The notes beneath the pieces were generated by a model. That model searched no databases and had not been told where the DNA came from. It saw only the letters and a list, made by a program, of their open reading frames with translations. Positions 33,489 through 40,580 of a stretch of DNA of 45,510 nucleotides are shown one piece after another. The translations under genes and the position numbers were made by a program. How positions within the stretch are numbered: position 1 is the stretch's first letter; every line of letters starts with the position of its first letter. The DNA is from JBGSPQ01 sp041738505 (GTDB lineage Bacteria > Patescibacteriota > Gracilibacteria > UBA1369): assembly GCA_041738505.1 (NCBI GenBank), contig JBGSPQ010000002.1, positions 1 through 45,510 of the forward strand. Reading direction: 5' to 3'.

Positions 33489-34394
33489 ATGAACATCAGA
33501 GAGATTTCGGACGAAAAATTGTATCAATTGTGCAAGGAATTCGGTGACAAAACCAGGCTTTGGCGACAGCGTTTTATTGGTCTTCTGCCGGAAGTGAATC
33601 GCAGAAAATTGTACCAGCAAAAGGGTTTTGGGAGCGTTTTTGAGATGGCGGCGAAAATGGCCGGATTAAGCCGGGAACAGGTTATGCGGGCGCTCAGTCT
33701 GGATCAAAAATTTGATGACAAGCCGGCGTTGAAATCATTGCTGGTGAATGGGGAAGCGAGCATCAACAAGTTGGCGCGGGTGGCGTCTGTTGCCACGGTG
33801 GAGAACGAAAAAGAGCTGGCGGGACAGGTTAAACGACTGCCGCAAAAAGCTTTGGAAACTTTGGTGCGGGACGAAAAATTTTTGGCTGGAGAGGTTGGAT
33901 TTAAAATGGGAAATCGCATTAATAAGACATTATTCGGAGATGATTTTGTGCGCACGCACAAACTGGAACTGGCGGAAGATGTGGAAAATGAGTTAGCGGA
34001 ACTGCAGAGAAAGGGACTTGATGTGAACGAACTGCTCCGTGAATTTTTGCGCAGGCGCGAGGAGGATATTGTGGAGGAAAAGGAAAAAATCGTTAAAGAA
34101 ATCATTAATAATGAGCTTGCAGGGAGCTGTATTAGTGGAAGAATCGGCTGTCCGCAAACCAAAAAGCCAAGTCGATATATTAGAGTTAAAGTTCGAGGAA
34201 TAATACAGAAAGAACATGGGACAAAATGCTCAATTCCGCACTGCGACAAGCCGGCGAAAGTCATTCATCATTCGCAAAGGTTCGCGCTGGCGGGGACGCA
34301 TAATCCTTATTATCTGGCTCCTCTGTGCGTTGAACATCACAAAATCGCGCATAGTATTGATGGGCGGTTTTATCGGGAGATGGTAAAGAGTTGA
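33489..34394 (+). CDS. HNH-endonuclease-like protein
   Basis: The 301-residue protein has a long helical N-terminal region (about 1-215; MAGLSREQVMRALSLDQKF, NKLARVASVATVENEKELAG). A C-terminal HNH fold follows (about 240-290): CSIPHCDKPAKVIHH, then an Asn in GTHNPYYLAPLC and VEHHKIAH. The Cys/His set fits a structural zinc plus the HNH metal site. Proteins of this helical-HNH type are widespread in CPR genomes and may be mobile or defence-linked; the target is unknown. Coding sequence is GC-poorer and more G-rich on the coding strand than its neighbours. Its position between an insertion sequence and the C-rich tract fits recent acquisition. It is convergent with the PBP gene. Confidence 0.82.
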   Translation: MNIREISDEKLYQLCKEFGDKTRLWRQRFIGLLPEVNRRKLYQQKGFGSVFEMAAKMAGLSREQVMRALSLDQKFDDKPALKSLLVNGEASINKLARVASVATVENEKELAGQVKRLPQKALETLVRDEKFLAGEVGFKMGNRINKTLFGDDFVRTHKLELAEDVENELAELQRKGLDVNELLREFLRRREEDIVEEKEKIVKEIINNELAGSCISGRIGCPQTKKPSRYIRVKVRGIIQKEHGTKCSIPHCDKPAKVIHHSQRFALAGTHNPYYLAPLCVEHHKIAHSIDGRFYREMVKS

Positions 34395-34435
34395 ACAAAT
34401 CGCTTGTCCGCCGTAAAAAATTATTGGGAGATTTG

Positions 34436-37144
34436 CTACCTTATATAGAAGGTGATTTCGGGGGTTTCAATTGTTTCTCCGGTGCTGAGGGCGGCCGCGG
34501 CTTTCACCCGATGCCCCCCCAAAGAAGGCGCCCACAGCAAAGTAAAAGGCTTATCCGCAACCACACCGGCGGCCGCCCCGTCCACAAACCATGTAACCTT
34601 TATAGTGTCGTACGGCACCGTAACGCGCAGGGGGATTTTTTGCGCTTCCAAAGGCAGGCCCGACTGCAGAAGATACTCGTCGTTGGGGGAGGGGCTGTCT
34701 ATAACGATCGCGGCGCGCGCGGCGGTGGTAGACGAGGGGACGTCATCGGCGCGCCCGGCGTTGGAAAGCGAAGAGTCGTCATCCGCGGCGTTGGTAAACG
34801 GGGAGTCGTTACCCCCGTCGTTGGTAAACGAGGGGGCATCATCGGCGCGCCCGGCGTTGGAATCGGCTAAGTCATTACCCGCGGCGTCGGAGTACTCCGC
34901 GTTGGTAAGCGAGGAGTCCCCATCCGCCTGCTCACCCGGGTATCCGTTTGTGTAGGCATTTGGCTGTTCATTTGATAAAGCGCAGGGCTCAAATTGCGGT
35001 AAGGCCAGACCGTTACCCGCCGCCCACTTTTGCAGTCCGGCTGGATAGGCGACCAGTACTTTTTCCTCAATCAACTGCGGATCGTGGCGGGTGACGCACG
35101 CCTCGGGAACAATCAGTCCCGTTGACTTGTTCAAACTGAACAATCGGTAATAATCATCAAGCTCTTTCGGCTCGTCACCGCGGGCAAAAATTTCAAAAAC
35201 CCGCTTTTCGCAAAGATCCGTGGGCAGTTTACCCGAAACCTCGCAAATCTCCGTTTCCACAATACCGGACGGAACCTCAAAGCTCCCACCCGCGCCCCCT
35301 GCCTCTTTCATAAAATCGGACCAAATGGGCGCCGCTCCCGTAATACCCGAAATATTTTCCATCGCCGAAGCATCGGCGTTGCCCACCCACACCGCGGTCA
35401 GCAGTTCCGGCGAAAACCCGATAGTCCAGTTGTCCTTAAAATTCCTGGTCGTGCCCGTTTTCACCGCCGCTTCAAACGGAAGTTCCAAAACCGTGCTTTC
35501 CCCAAACCCCGGCAGGCGCGCGTCCGCGTCCTTTAAAATATCAATCACCTGATAAGCGTGCTCGCGGCCGCGCGCCCCCAGCACAAACTCCTCCCGCGGG
35601 CGGCGCCACTCCTCAATCAAATTCCCGTTCCCGTCCTTCACTTCCAAAACAGTTGAGTAATCAAAACGCGTGCCGTAATTGGCAATCACGTTAAAAGCCC
35701 CCGCCATATCAATCAGCCTCACTTCGCCCCCGCCCAACGTCAGCGCCAGCCCGTAATGCGAAGCCGGCATGTTCAATGTATCAATCCCAAGCTTCCTTAA
35801 AAACACAATAAACGAATCAATCCCAACGTATTCCAAAGTCTTAACCGCCGGAATGTTAAAAGAACTGGCCAGCGCCGTCCTCGCGCGCACCGGCCCGTGA
35901 AACTTCAAATCATAATTCTTTGGACTGTACGGACCGGAATCGGTATTAAACTGCGTGGGAATGTCAAAAATCACCGTCGCGGGTGTATAGCCCTTTTCAA
36001 AAGCCAGCAGATAGGTAAGAGGTTTAATGGACGAGCCCGGCTGACGAAGCGACGTAACCACATCCACCGCCCCGTGGATTTCCTCGTCAAAATAATCGGC
36101 CGATCCCACCCACGCCAGCACCTGCCCGTTTTTTACGTCCATCGCCACCAGCGCCCCGCTCTGCACATTATTCCTTTCCAGCCGCGCAATCTGCCTTTCA
36201 ATAATCCTCTCCGCCTTCAATTGCAGATCCAGATCCAAAGTAGTCCGCACAGTAAGCCCCCCTTTTCGCAAAGCCTCCTCGCCGTATTTATTCTCCAGCT
36301 CATTCAAAACAAAATGCACAAAATGCGGCGCCAGAATGGAGTGCCTTGCCGGACGCAAAGTCAAAGGTTCGGCAAAAGCCGCGTCGGCCTCCTCGCGCGT
36401 TATATAACCGTTTTTCGCCATTTGCTCCAGAACATATTTCTGCCTTTGTTTGGCGCTGTCAAACGCCTCAAACGGATTATATCTCGAAGGGGACTGCGGC
36501 AGACCGGCAATCAAAGAACTCTGCGCCAAATCCAAATCATTCAGATTCTTTCCAAAATAATCCAGCGCCGCGGACTGCGCCCCGTAGGACATGTTGCCGT
36601 AGTAAACCCTGTTCAAATAAAGCTCCAGAATTTCGTCTTTGGAATACATGTTGGTTATCCGCACCGCATACGCCGCCTCCAGTACTTTATCCCCCAAATC
36701 CCTGACCTCCGTCTTGCCAATAATGTTTCTGACCAGCTGTTGGGTAATCGTACTGGCACCGCTCACAATCCGCTGTTCGCGCACGTTAAAAACCACCGCC
36801 CGTGCGATGGCAAAAACGTCCACCCCCGGATGACTGTAAAAATTAATATCCTCCGCCGCCAGCGTGGCGTTAATAAAAGACTGCGGAATTTCGCGCAAAG
36901 GCACAATAGTGCGTTTGCCAAAATCGGGCTGAAGAACCTCATACAAAAGCTTACCGTTCCTGTCCAGAATTTTAGTGGTGGGATATTCCTCCGTATCAAA
37001 AACCGGTGGAAGCGGCATTAAATAAGCCAGATACATAAGTCCAAAACCGCAAAGAACGGCAAAGGAAACAAGCGCGAAAATCGTCCGGAACCACCATTTG
37101 TGTTTCCGTTTCCACTCCGCCGCTATTTCCAGAAATGATACCAT
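34436..37144 (-). CDS. pbpC: Bifunctional penicillin-binding protein, PBP1C-like
   Basis: This class A PBP polymerises glycan strands and cross-links peptides outside the membrane. The 902-residue protein has a membrane helix at about 20-42 and a GT51 domain with catalytic E98 in LAAEDINFYSHPG and GASTITQQLVRN. The transpeptidase domain has SxxK (S371-K374 in QPGSSIKPLTYLL), SFN (S428-N430) and KTGT (562-565). After about 720 comes a Ser/Asn/Asp/Ala-rich repeat linker. A C-terminal beta domain follows (IVIDSPSPNDEYLL, WFVDGAAAGVV, LLWAPSLGGH) that matches the PBP1C C-terminal module. Its ATG overlaps the HTH gene by 22 nt, so expression should be coupled to that regulator. Confidence 0.93.
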   Translation of the reverse strand: MVSFLEIAAEWKRKHKWWFRTIFALVSFAVLCGFGLMYLAYLMPLPPVFDTEEYPTTKILDRNGKLLYEVLQPDFGKRTIVPLREIPQSFINATLAAEDINFYSHPGVDVFAIARAVVFNVREQRIVSGASTITQQLVRNIIGKTEVRDLGDKVLEAAYAVRITNMYSKDEILELYLNRVYYGNMSYGAQSAALDYFGKNLNDLDLAQSSLIAGLPQSPSRYNPFEAFDSAKQRQKYVLEQMAKNGYITREEADAAFAEPLTLRPARHSILAPHFVHFVLNELENKYGEEALRKGGLTVRTTLDLDLQLKAERIIERQIARLERNNVQSGALVAMDVKNGQVLAWVGSADYFDEEIHGAVDVVTSLRQPGSSIKPLTYLLAFEKGYTPATVIFDIPTQFNTDSGPYSPKNYDLKFHGPVRARTALASSFNIPAVKTLEYVGIDSFIVFLRKLGIDTLNMPASHYGLALTLGGGEVRLIDMAGAFNVIANYGTRFDYSTVLEVKDGNGNLIEEWRRPREEFVLGARGREHAYQVIDILKDADARLPGFGESTVLELPFEAAVKTGTTRNFKDNWTIGFSPELLTAVWVGNADASAMENISGITGAAPIWSDFMKEAGGAGGSFEVPSGIVETEICEVSGKLPTDLCEKRVFEIFARGDEPKELDDYYRLFSLNKSTGLIVPEACVTRHDPQLIEEKVLVAYPAGLQKWAAGNGLALPQFEPCALSNEQPNAYTNGYPGEQADGDSSLTNAEYSDAAGNDLADSNAGRADDAPSFTNDGGNDSPFTNAADDDSSLSNAGRADDVPSSTTAARAAIVIDSPSPNDEYLLQSGLPLEAQKIPLRVTVPYDTIKVTWFVDGAAAGVVADKPFTLLWAPSLGGHRVKAAAALSTGETIETPEITFYIR
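34735..34935 (-). repeat. In-frame degenerate tandem repeat in the PBP linker
   Basis: A near-identical 24-nt block (34743-34766 and 34839-34862) repeats at a 96-nt period. Shorter units such as GTTGGTAAACG recur 30 nt apart. At protein level NAGRADD returns after 32 residues. All periods are multiples of three, so unit loss or gain keeps the frame. Confidence 0.75.
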
Positions 37145-37545
37145 TTTTTATTGTTTGGCTCCTCCAGCAATTTAAGCTGGTTTTCCAATAAAACAAACTT
37201 CTCCTGAAAAGTTTTCATAAATCTCACAAAATTGTCTTTGGTCTTCATCTGTTCATCCATCAACTCCTCAATACTGGTGCGGATTCTCTTAAGGTCGCGG
37301 ACCGTGGCGTATTCGTCGGTTTCGGCAAGACTGCGTTGTTTTCTGGCGCCTCCTTTAACACTCTTTGCCGGCCCGATTTTATAATATTTAAAAAGACTGT
37401 CGCGATCCACCGCGTAATTGTAGCCCTGCGGGGTCTTCTTCTTGCGCGAGGAAACTTTCTTTCCTTTAATCGCCCGTCTGATTGTCTGAATGGATTTACC
37501 GCTTATCTCGGCCGCTTCCTGGATTGTGATGGATGTTGCGGACAT
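37123..37545 (-). CDS. HTH DNA-binding protein with C-terminal coiled coil
   Basis: The 140-residue protein has an N-terminal winged/MerR-like helix-turn-helix (about 4-55: SITIQEAAEISGKSIQTIRR, then a KKKTPQGYNYAVDRDSLFKYY wing). After a basic linker, a long amphipathic helix (about 78-130: VRDLKRIRTSIEELMDEQMK, FQEKFVLLENQLKLLEE) probably dimerises. It is the first gene of the unit with the PBP1C gene (22-nt overlap). A perfect 20-bp palindrome covers its -35 box, so autorepression and control of the PBP are a good hypothesis. The family is not named with confidence. Confidence 0.82.
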   Translation of the reverse strand: MSATSITIQEAAEISGKSIQTIRRAIKGKKVSSRKKKTPQGYNYAVDRDSLFKYYKIGPAKSVKGGARKQRSLAETDEYATVRDLKRIRTSIEELMDEQMKTKDNFVRFMKTFQEKFVLLENQLKLLEEPNNKKWYHFWK

Positions 37546-37574
37546 GAATGTTTCGTTAAAAATAAATCCGTTAC

Positions 37575-37606
37575 ATTATAAAGTTACCGCTTGATTAATC
37601 AAGCGG
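37575..37606 (-). promoter_or_regulatory. HTH-PBP1C promoter with overlapping palindromic operator
   Basis: On the minus strand TTGATT (37602-37597), 16 bp, perfect TATAAT (37580-37575). The palindrome CCGCTTGATTAATCAAGCGG (37587-37606) covers the -35 and has no T-run after it, so it is an operator rather than a terminator. The ATG is at 37545. Confidence 0.7.
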
Positions 37607-37638
37607 GTACACAAAATAAAACTTGCGGGATTGTAATC

Positions 37639-37714
37639 TGGTGGGTCAAGCAGGAATCGAACCTGCGACCATCTGCTTAAAAGGCAGCTGCTCTACCGAC
37701 TGAGCTATTGACCC
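37639..37714 (-). tRNA. tRNA-Lys (anticodon TTT)
   Basis: Acceptor arms GGGTCAA (37714-37708) and TTGACCC (37649-37643) pair fully. The D arm is GCTC/GAGC. The anticodon loop is CTTTTAA with TTT at 34-36, and the T arm is GCAGG-TTCGATT-CCTGC. The discriminator is A, and CCA is encoded (37641-37639). The 27-43 position is unpaired. It decodes AAA and AAG. Confidence 0.97.
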
Positions 37715-37746
37715 GTATTTCAAAAAAGTTCCAAACAAGCCACATC

Positions 37747-37775
37747 ATTTTAGGTATGAGAGGTGACTTTATCAA
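37747..37775 (-). promoter_or_regulatory. tRNA-Lys promoter
   Basis: On the minus strand TTGATA (37775-37770), 17 bp, TAAAAT (37752-37747). It lies 32 bp upstream of the tRNA. Confidence 0.65.
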
Positions 37776-37787
37776 GTGAATTTTCAA

Positions 37788-38360
37788 TCACTCCGCGCTT
37801 TTCCTGGAAAAAAGACTCATCAGAATCAGCCCCAGACCCGGAATAAAAAACCAGACATTGGCATAATCCGTCATCATTCGGACCATTCTGGAATCATTAT
37901 ATATGGAGGTGAGCGGATTATCCGGAGTGACAATCCCCGTGACCATGGAAGAACCCGAAACAAAAATAAGCATCGCCCCCATCATCAGTCCGGCGCTTAA
38001 AATACCCAGCACCAGATTAACGGTCAGTCTCATTGTAACGGGCCTGGAATCCTCGGTCTTAAAGTCGTAATTACCGCGCACCGCGATCAACACAATAATC
38101 GTAATCAGTACAAAAACCTTAAAAAAAGCAGTGGCCTGTTCCGAACTGCCGATGGAAAAAAGTTTCAGCAGTTTCAAAAAAGCCTCTGAAGATGCCAGAT
38201 ATTTTGCAAAAAGGTTGCCCAGAGCGTCCGCGCAAATGATACCTATATAAGACGCCGAAATAACTTTCAGAGTTTGATTACGGCCGATAATAAAGCTGTA
38301 AGCCGTTACAACCCCGAAAAACACCAAAATGAAAAGGTCCCAGGATAAGTTTAAGTTCAT
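37788..38360 (-). CDS. Integral membrane protein, possibly CvpA-like
   Basis: The 190-residue protein has hydrophobic segments at about 7-24, 32-52, 78-95, 112-136 and 166-184. The N-terminal WDLFILVFFGVVTAYSFIIG followed by a Ser/Ala/Gly-rich second helix recalls the CvpA (colicin V production) family, but the match is weak and I keep it as a suggestion. There is no signal peptide and no catalytic motif. It is a single gene with its own promoter, upstream of tRNA-Lys and downstream of dnaJ on the same strand. Confidence 0.72.
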   Translation of the reverse strand: MNLNLSWDLFILVFFGVVTAYSFIIGRNQTLKVISASYIGIICADALGNLFAKYLASSEAFLKLLKLFSIGSSEQATAFFKVFVLITIIVLIAVRGNYDFKTEDSRPVTMRLTVNLVLGILSAGLMMGAMLIFVSGSSMVTGIVTPDNPLTSIYNDSRMVRMMTDYANVWFFIPGLGLILMSLFSRKSAE

Positions 38361-38400
38361 TTGTTTCTAAATAATATTCGCGGAACAATCGCTGTACCCC

Positions 38401-38428
38401 ATTATACTAATAAATAAATATTTGGCAA
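38401..38428 (-). promoter_or_regulatory. Promoter of the 37788-38360 membrane protein
   Basis: On the minus strand TTGCCA (38428-38423), 16 bp, perfect TATAAT (38406-38401), about 40 bp before the ATG. Confidence 0.65.
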
Positions 38429-38480
38429 AGCTGAGCAAATAAAAAGTGGACTTAACCCAAATTTGTTATCCCATTTAATG

Positions 38481-39638
38481 CTAACCCATCAGCTTGCTAA
38501 AGAACCCGTCCTTGTCCGAGCCAAAAATTTTACTCTCCTTTGCCAACTGCAGGTATAAGTCTTTTTCCTTGCGGGAAAGTTTGGTGGGAACATCAACAAT
38601 AATTTTCACATAATGATCGCCTTTGCCCGAGCCGCGCAGTTTTTCTATGCCGTATTCTTTAAGGCGGAAGATTTTCCCGCTCTGGGTGCCCGCGGGGATT
38701 TTTAACTTTATTTGTTCGTGGATTGTTTCAATATTTATTTCATCGCCCAAAGTCGCCTGCAGATTATGAATATGGACTTCGCTGTGCACGTCGTAGCCGT
38801 TACGCGCGAATTTTTTACTCGGGGCCACGCGGATATGCACATACAAATCGCCGGCCGGCCCGCCATAAACGCCCGCCTCGCCCTTGCCGCTTAAGCGGAT
38901 GGTGGAGTCGTTATCCACACCCGCAGGTATTTTTACTTTGATTTTCTCCTCTCTCTTAATGCGCGTCGCCCCTCCGCAGACCGTACATTTTTTTTCGTGT
39001 ACCCGTCCTTCGCCCTCGCATTCGGGGCAGGGGCGCGAAGTTGCCATCTGGCCGAACAAGGTCTGTCTCACCTGGCGAACCTCTCCCGCGCCGTTACAGG
39101 TTTTGCAGGTTACGGACTTGCTTCCCGGCTCCGCGCCGGTGGCGTTGCAGTGCTTGCAGGAAACCGGTTTGGTCACCATCAGCTCTTTTTCCACGCCAAA
39201 AGCGGCCTCCTTAAAATCCAGATCCATTCTAAATTCAATGTCGTTACCCTGCCGCGGACCCTTTCTACGGCCGGATTGTTTGGTCTGCCCGCCGAAAAAC
39301 GATTCAAAAATATCCGCGAAACCCCCGGAGCCCCCCTGAAAAGAAGAAAAATCAAAGCCCCCTCCAAAGTCCTGCGCTCCGCCAAAACCACCTCCGCCAC
39401 CCCCGCCCGAAAACCCCTGAAAGTCCGCCGAACCGAACTGATCGTAGCTTTGGCGCTTCTGCTTGTCGGAAAGCACTTCGTAGGCGTTATTGATCTCCTT
39501 GAATTTTTGTTCAATTTCTTTATCCCCCTTATGTTTATCGGGGTGATGTTCCTGTGCCAATTTTCTGTACGCCTTTTTAATTTCCACGTCCGTGGCCGTT
39601 TTGGCCACGCCCAGGACTTCATATAAATCTTTTGCCAT
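38481..39638 (-). CDS. dnaJ: Co-chaperone DnaJ
   Basis: DnaJ delivers unfolded proteins to DnaK and stimulates its ATPase. The 385-residue protein has the J domain with HPD (32-34), a Gly/Phe-rich stretch (about 70-115), and the zinc-finger domain with four repeats: CKHCNATG, CKTCNGAG, CPECEGEG and CTVCGGAT. The last lacks the usual final Gly. Two C-terminal substrate domains follow. The length equals classical DnaJ. No dnaK or grpE is adjacent and no CIRCE element is visible upstream; the promoter is sigma-70-like. Confidence 0.96.
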   Translation of the reverse strand: MAKDLYEVLGVAKTATDVEIKKAYRKLAQEHHPDKHKGDKEIEQKFKEINNAYEVLSDKQKRQSYDQFGSADFQGFSGGGGGGGFGGAQDFGGGFDFSSFQGGSGGFADIFESFFGGQTKQSGRRKGPRQGNDIEFRMDLDFKEAAFGVEKELMVTKPVSCKHCNATGAEPGSKSVTCKTCNGAGEVRQVRQTLFGQMATSRPCPECEGEGRVHEKKCTVCGGATRIKREEKIKVKIPAGVDNDSTIRLSGKGEAGVYGGPAGDLYVHIRVAPSKKFARNGYDVHSEVHIHNLQATLGDEINIETIHEQIKLKIPAGTQSGKIFRLKEYGIEKLRGSGKGDHYVKIIVDVPTKLSRKEKDLYLQLAKESKIFGSDKDGFFSKLMG

Positions 39639-39664
39639 ATGCTTTTATATAGTATTCGCATCCC

Positions 39665-39694
39665 AATATAGCGAAAATTTGAAACTCGCGCCAA
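39665..39694 (-). promoter_or_regulatory. dnaJ promoter
   Basis: On the minus strand TTGGCG (39694-39689), 18 bp, TATATT (39670-39665), 27 bp before the ATG. Confidence 0.5.
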
Positions 39695-39710
39695 CCTGGG
39701 TTACAATCGG

Positions 39711-39781
39711 CACGCACGAAGCGAAGCGGAGTGCGCTCGCGAGCTAAGGCGAGCGTAACTACGAGCGGAGCGAGTAACCAT
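39711..39781 (+). repeat. 71-bp direct repeat, copy 1
   Basis: It starts CACGCACGAAGCGAAGC and ends GAGCGAGTAACCAT. It is identical to 39977-40047. It holds inner inverted repeats (CGCTCGC/GCGAGCG) and one GCGAAGC. A partial third start (CACGCACGAAGC) follows at 39782. Confidence 0.9.
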
Positions 39782-39813
39782 CACGCACGAAGCTTAGCAA
39801 AAACAATATACAC

Positions 39814-39889
39814 GGTCCTATCGTCTAGTGGCCCAGGACGCCACCCTCTCACGGTGGAAACACGGGTTCGAGTCCCGTTAGGACTACCA
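39814..39889 (+). tRNA. tRNA-Glu (anticodon CTC)
   Basis: The acceptor is GGTCCTA (39814-39820) with TAGGACT (39879-39885), where the first pair is G-U. The D arm follows (GTCTAGTGGCCCAGGAC as in tRNA-Glu). The anticodon arm is CCACC-CTCTCAC-GGTGG with CTC at 34-36, and the T arm is ACGGG-TTCGAGT-CCCGT. The discriminator is A and CCA is encoded (39887-39889). It decodes GAG. It is unusual in being surrounded by repeats. Confidence 0.97.
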
Positions 39890-39967
39890 GCGCAAGCAAA
39901 GCTTGCGCAAGTCCTGCCCGAGCGAAGCGAGGACAAGGCAGGACTACAAATAAAACGTCCGCGAAGC
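39890..39967 (+). repeat. Cluster of three hairpins after tRNA-Glu
   Basis: GCGCAAGC-AAA-GCTTGCGC (39890-39908) starts directly after CCA. A 9-bp stem AGTCCTGCC/GGCAGGACT (39910-39918 / 39937-39945) encloses GCGAAGC. GTCCGC-GAA-GCGGAC spans 39957-39971. None has a T-run, so they are repeat-type elements rather than an intrinsic terminator. Confidence 0.75.
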
Positions 39968-39976
39968 GGACTCCAC

Positions 39977-40047
39977 CACGCACGAAGCGAAGCGGAGTGC
40001 GCTCGCGAGCTAAGGCGAGCGTAACTACGAGCGGAGCGAGTAACCAT
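39977..40047 (+). repeat. 71-bp direct repeat, copy 2
   Basis: Perfect copy of 39711-39781. Together they flank tRNA-Glu at 266 bp spacing. Recombination between them would delete the tRNA and one repeat. Confidence 0.9.
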
Positions 40048-40580
40048 ATACGGCTCAGGCGCAATTTTTTTGTTTCCTTGTATTGCTTGCATTAAACAAA
40101 TTTTCTAAACCACCTTTAAGGTAAATGAATTAAAAAATAATCCGCTTTTTTGTCATTTTAATTATCGAAACAAAAGCGCAAATTATTAGTTCAAGGGTGT
40201 GTATATGATTGACTAAAATCGCCCGTTTTGATACATTTTCGCGTGAATCCGAAAGATGTTTCGGACATACATTGTGTTGAGTTTATTGGCTTGTAGAAGG
40301 AAAAAGAGAGGGCTCAAAAAGCCCGAAAGACATTGTTTTAAAATCGATTTCAAGGTGTTATTTGGTTCTTTGAAAACCAGAAAAGCGAAGCGCATATAAA
40401 CGGCGCTTTGTCCGTAAAAATTACTCAGAGCCTTACCTAAGGCTTACAACTCAAGTTAAATTTATAGTTAAATTTAAAGAGGGATGCGTTTACCTACTAA
40501 TAAATCTGCATCCCGAAAATCGATATATATCTATATATACCTACCAGTTACTTATTATCCTCTAACCATAACTTTGTCTT
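40048..40580 (+). other. Long intergenic region and predicted structured leader of the S-layer gene
   Basis: I see no convincing protein gene in these 533 bp. They contain an ACCTTTAAGGT palindrome (40112-40122), the promoter at 40209-40237 and then hairpins: CCGAAA/TTTCGG (40249-40264), GGGCT/AGCCC (40310-40324), AGCCTTA/TAAGGCT (40429-40444) and GGGATGC/GCATCCC (40481-40514). There is also a tandem AGTTAAATTTA pair near 40453-40476. The last 40 nt before the ATG are AT-rich and lack a Shine-Dalgarno. Confidence 0.6.
40209..40237 (+). promoter_or_regulatory. Predicted S-layer gene promoter
   Basis: TTGACT at 40209-40214, 17 bp, TACATT at 40232-40237. It would give a leader of about 335 nt. 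A promoter nearer the ATG cannot be excluded. Confidence 0.6.

Noticed and set aside
34391..34870. Open frames on the plus strand opposite the PBP C-terminus
   Set aside because: They are antisense to a well supported protein and consist of low-complexity shadow translations of the repeat linker.
39711..40047. Possible CRISPR or integron-like array
   Set aside because: Only two full copies of a 71-bp repeat exist, with a tRNA between them and no regular spacers or cas/int genes.
40213..40395. 60-codon minus-strand frame in the S-layer leader
   Set aside because: It has no conserved pattern, lies across the predicted promoter and is AT-driven.
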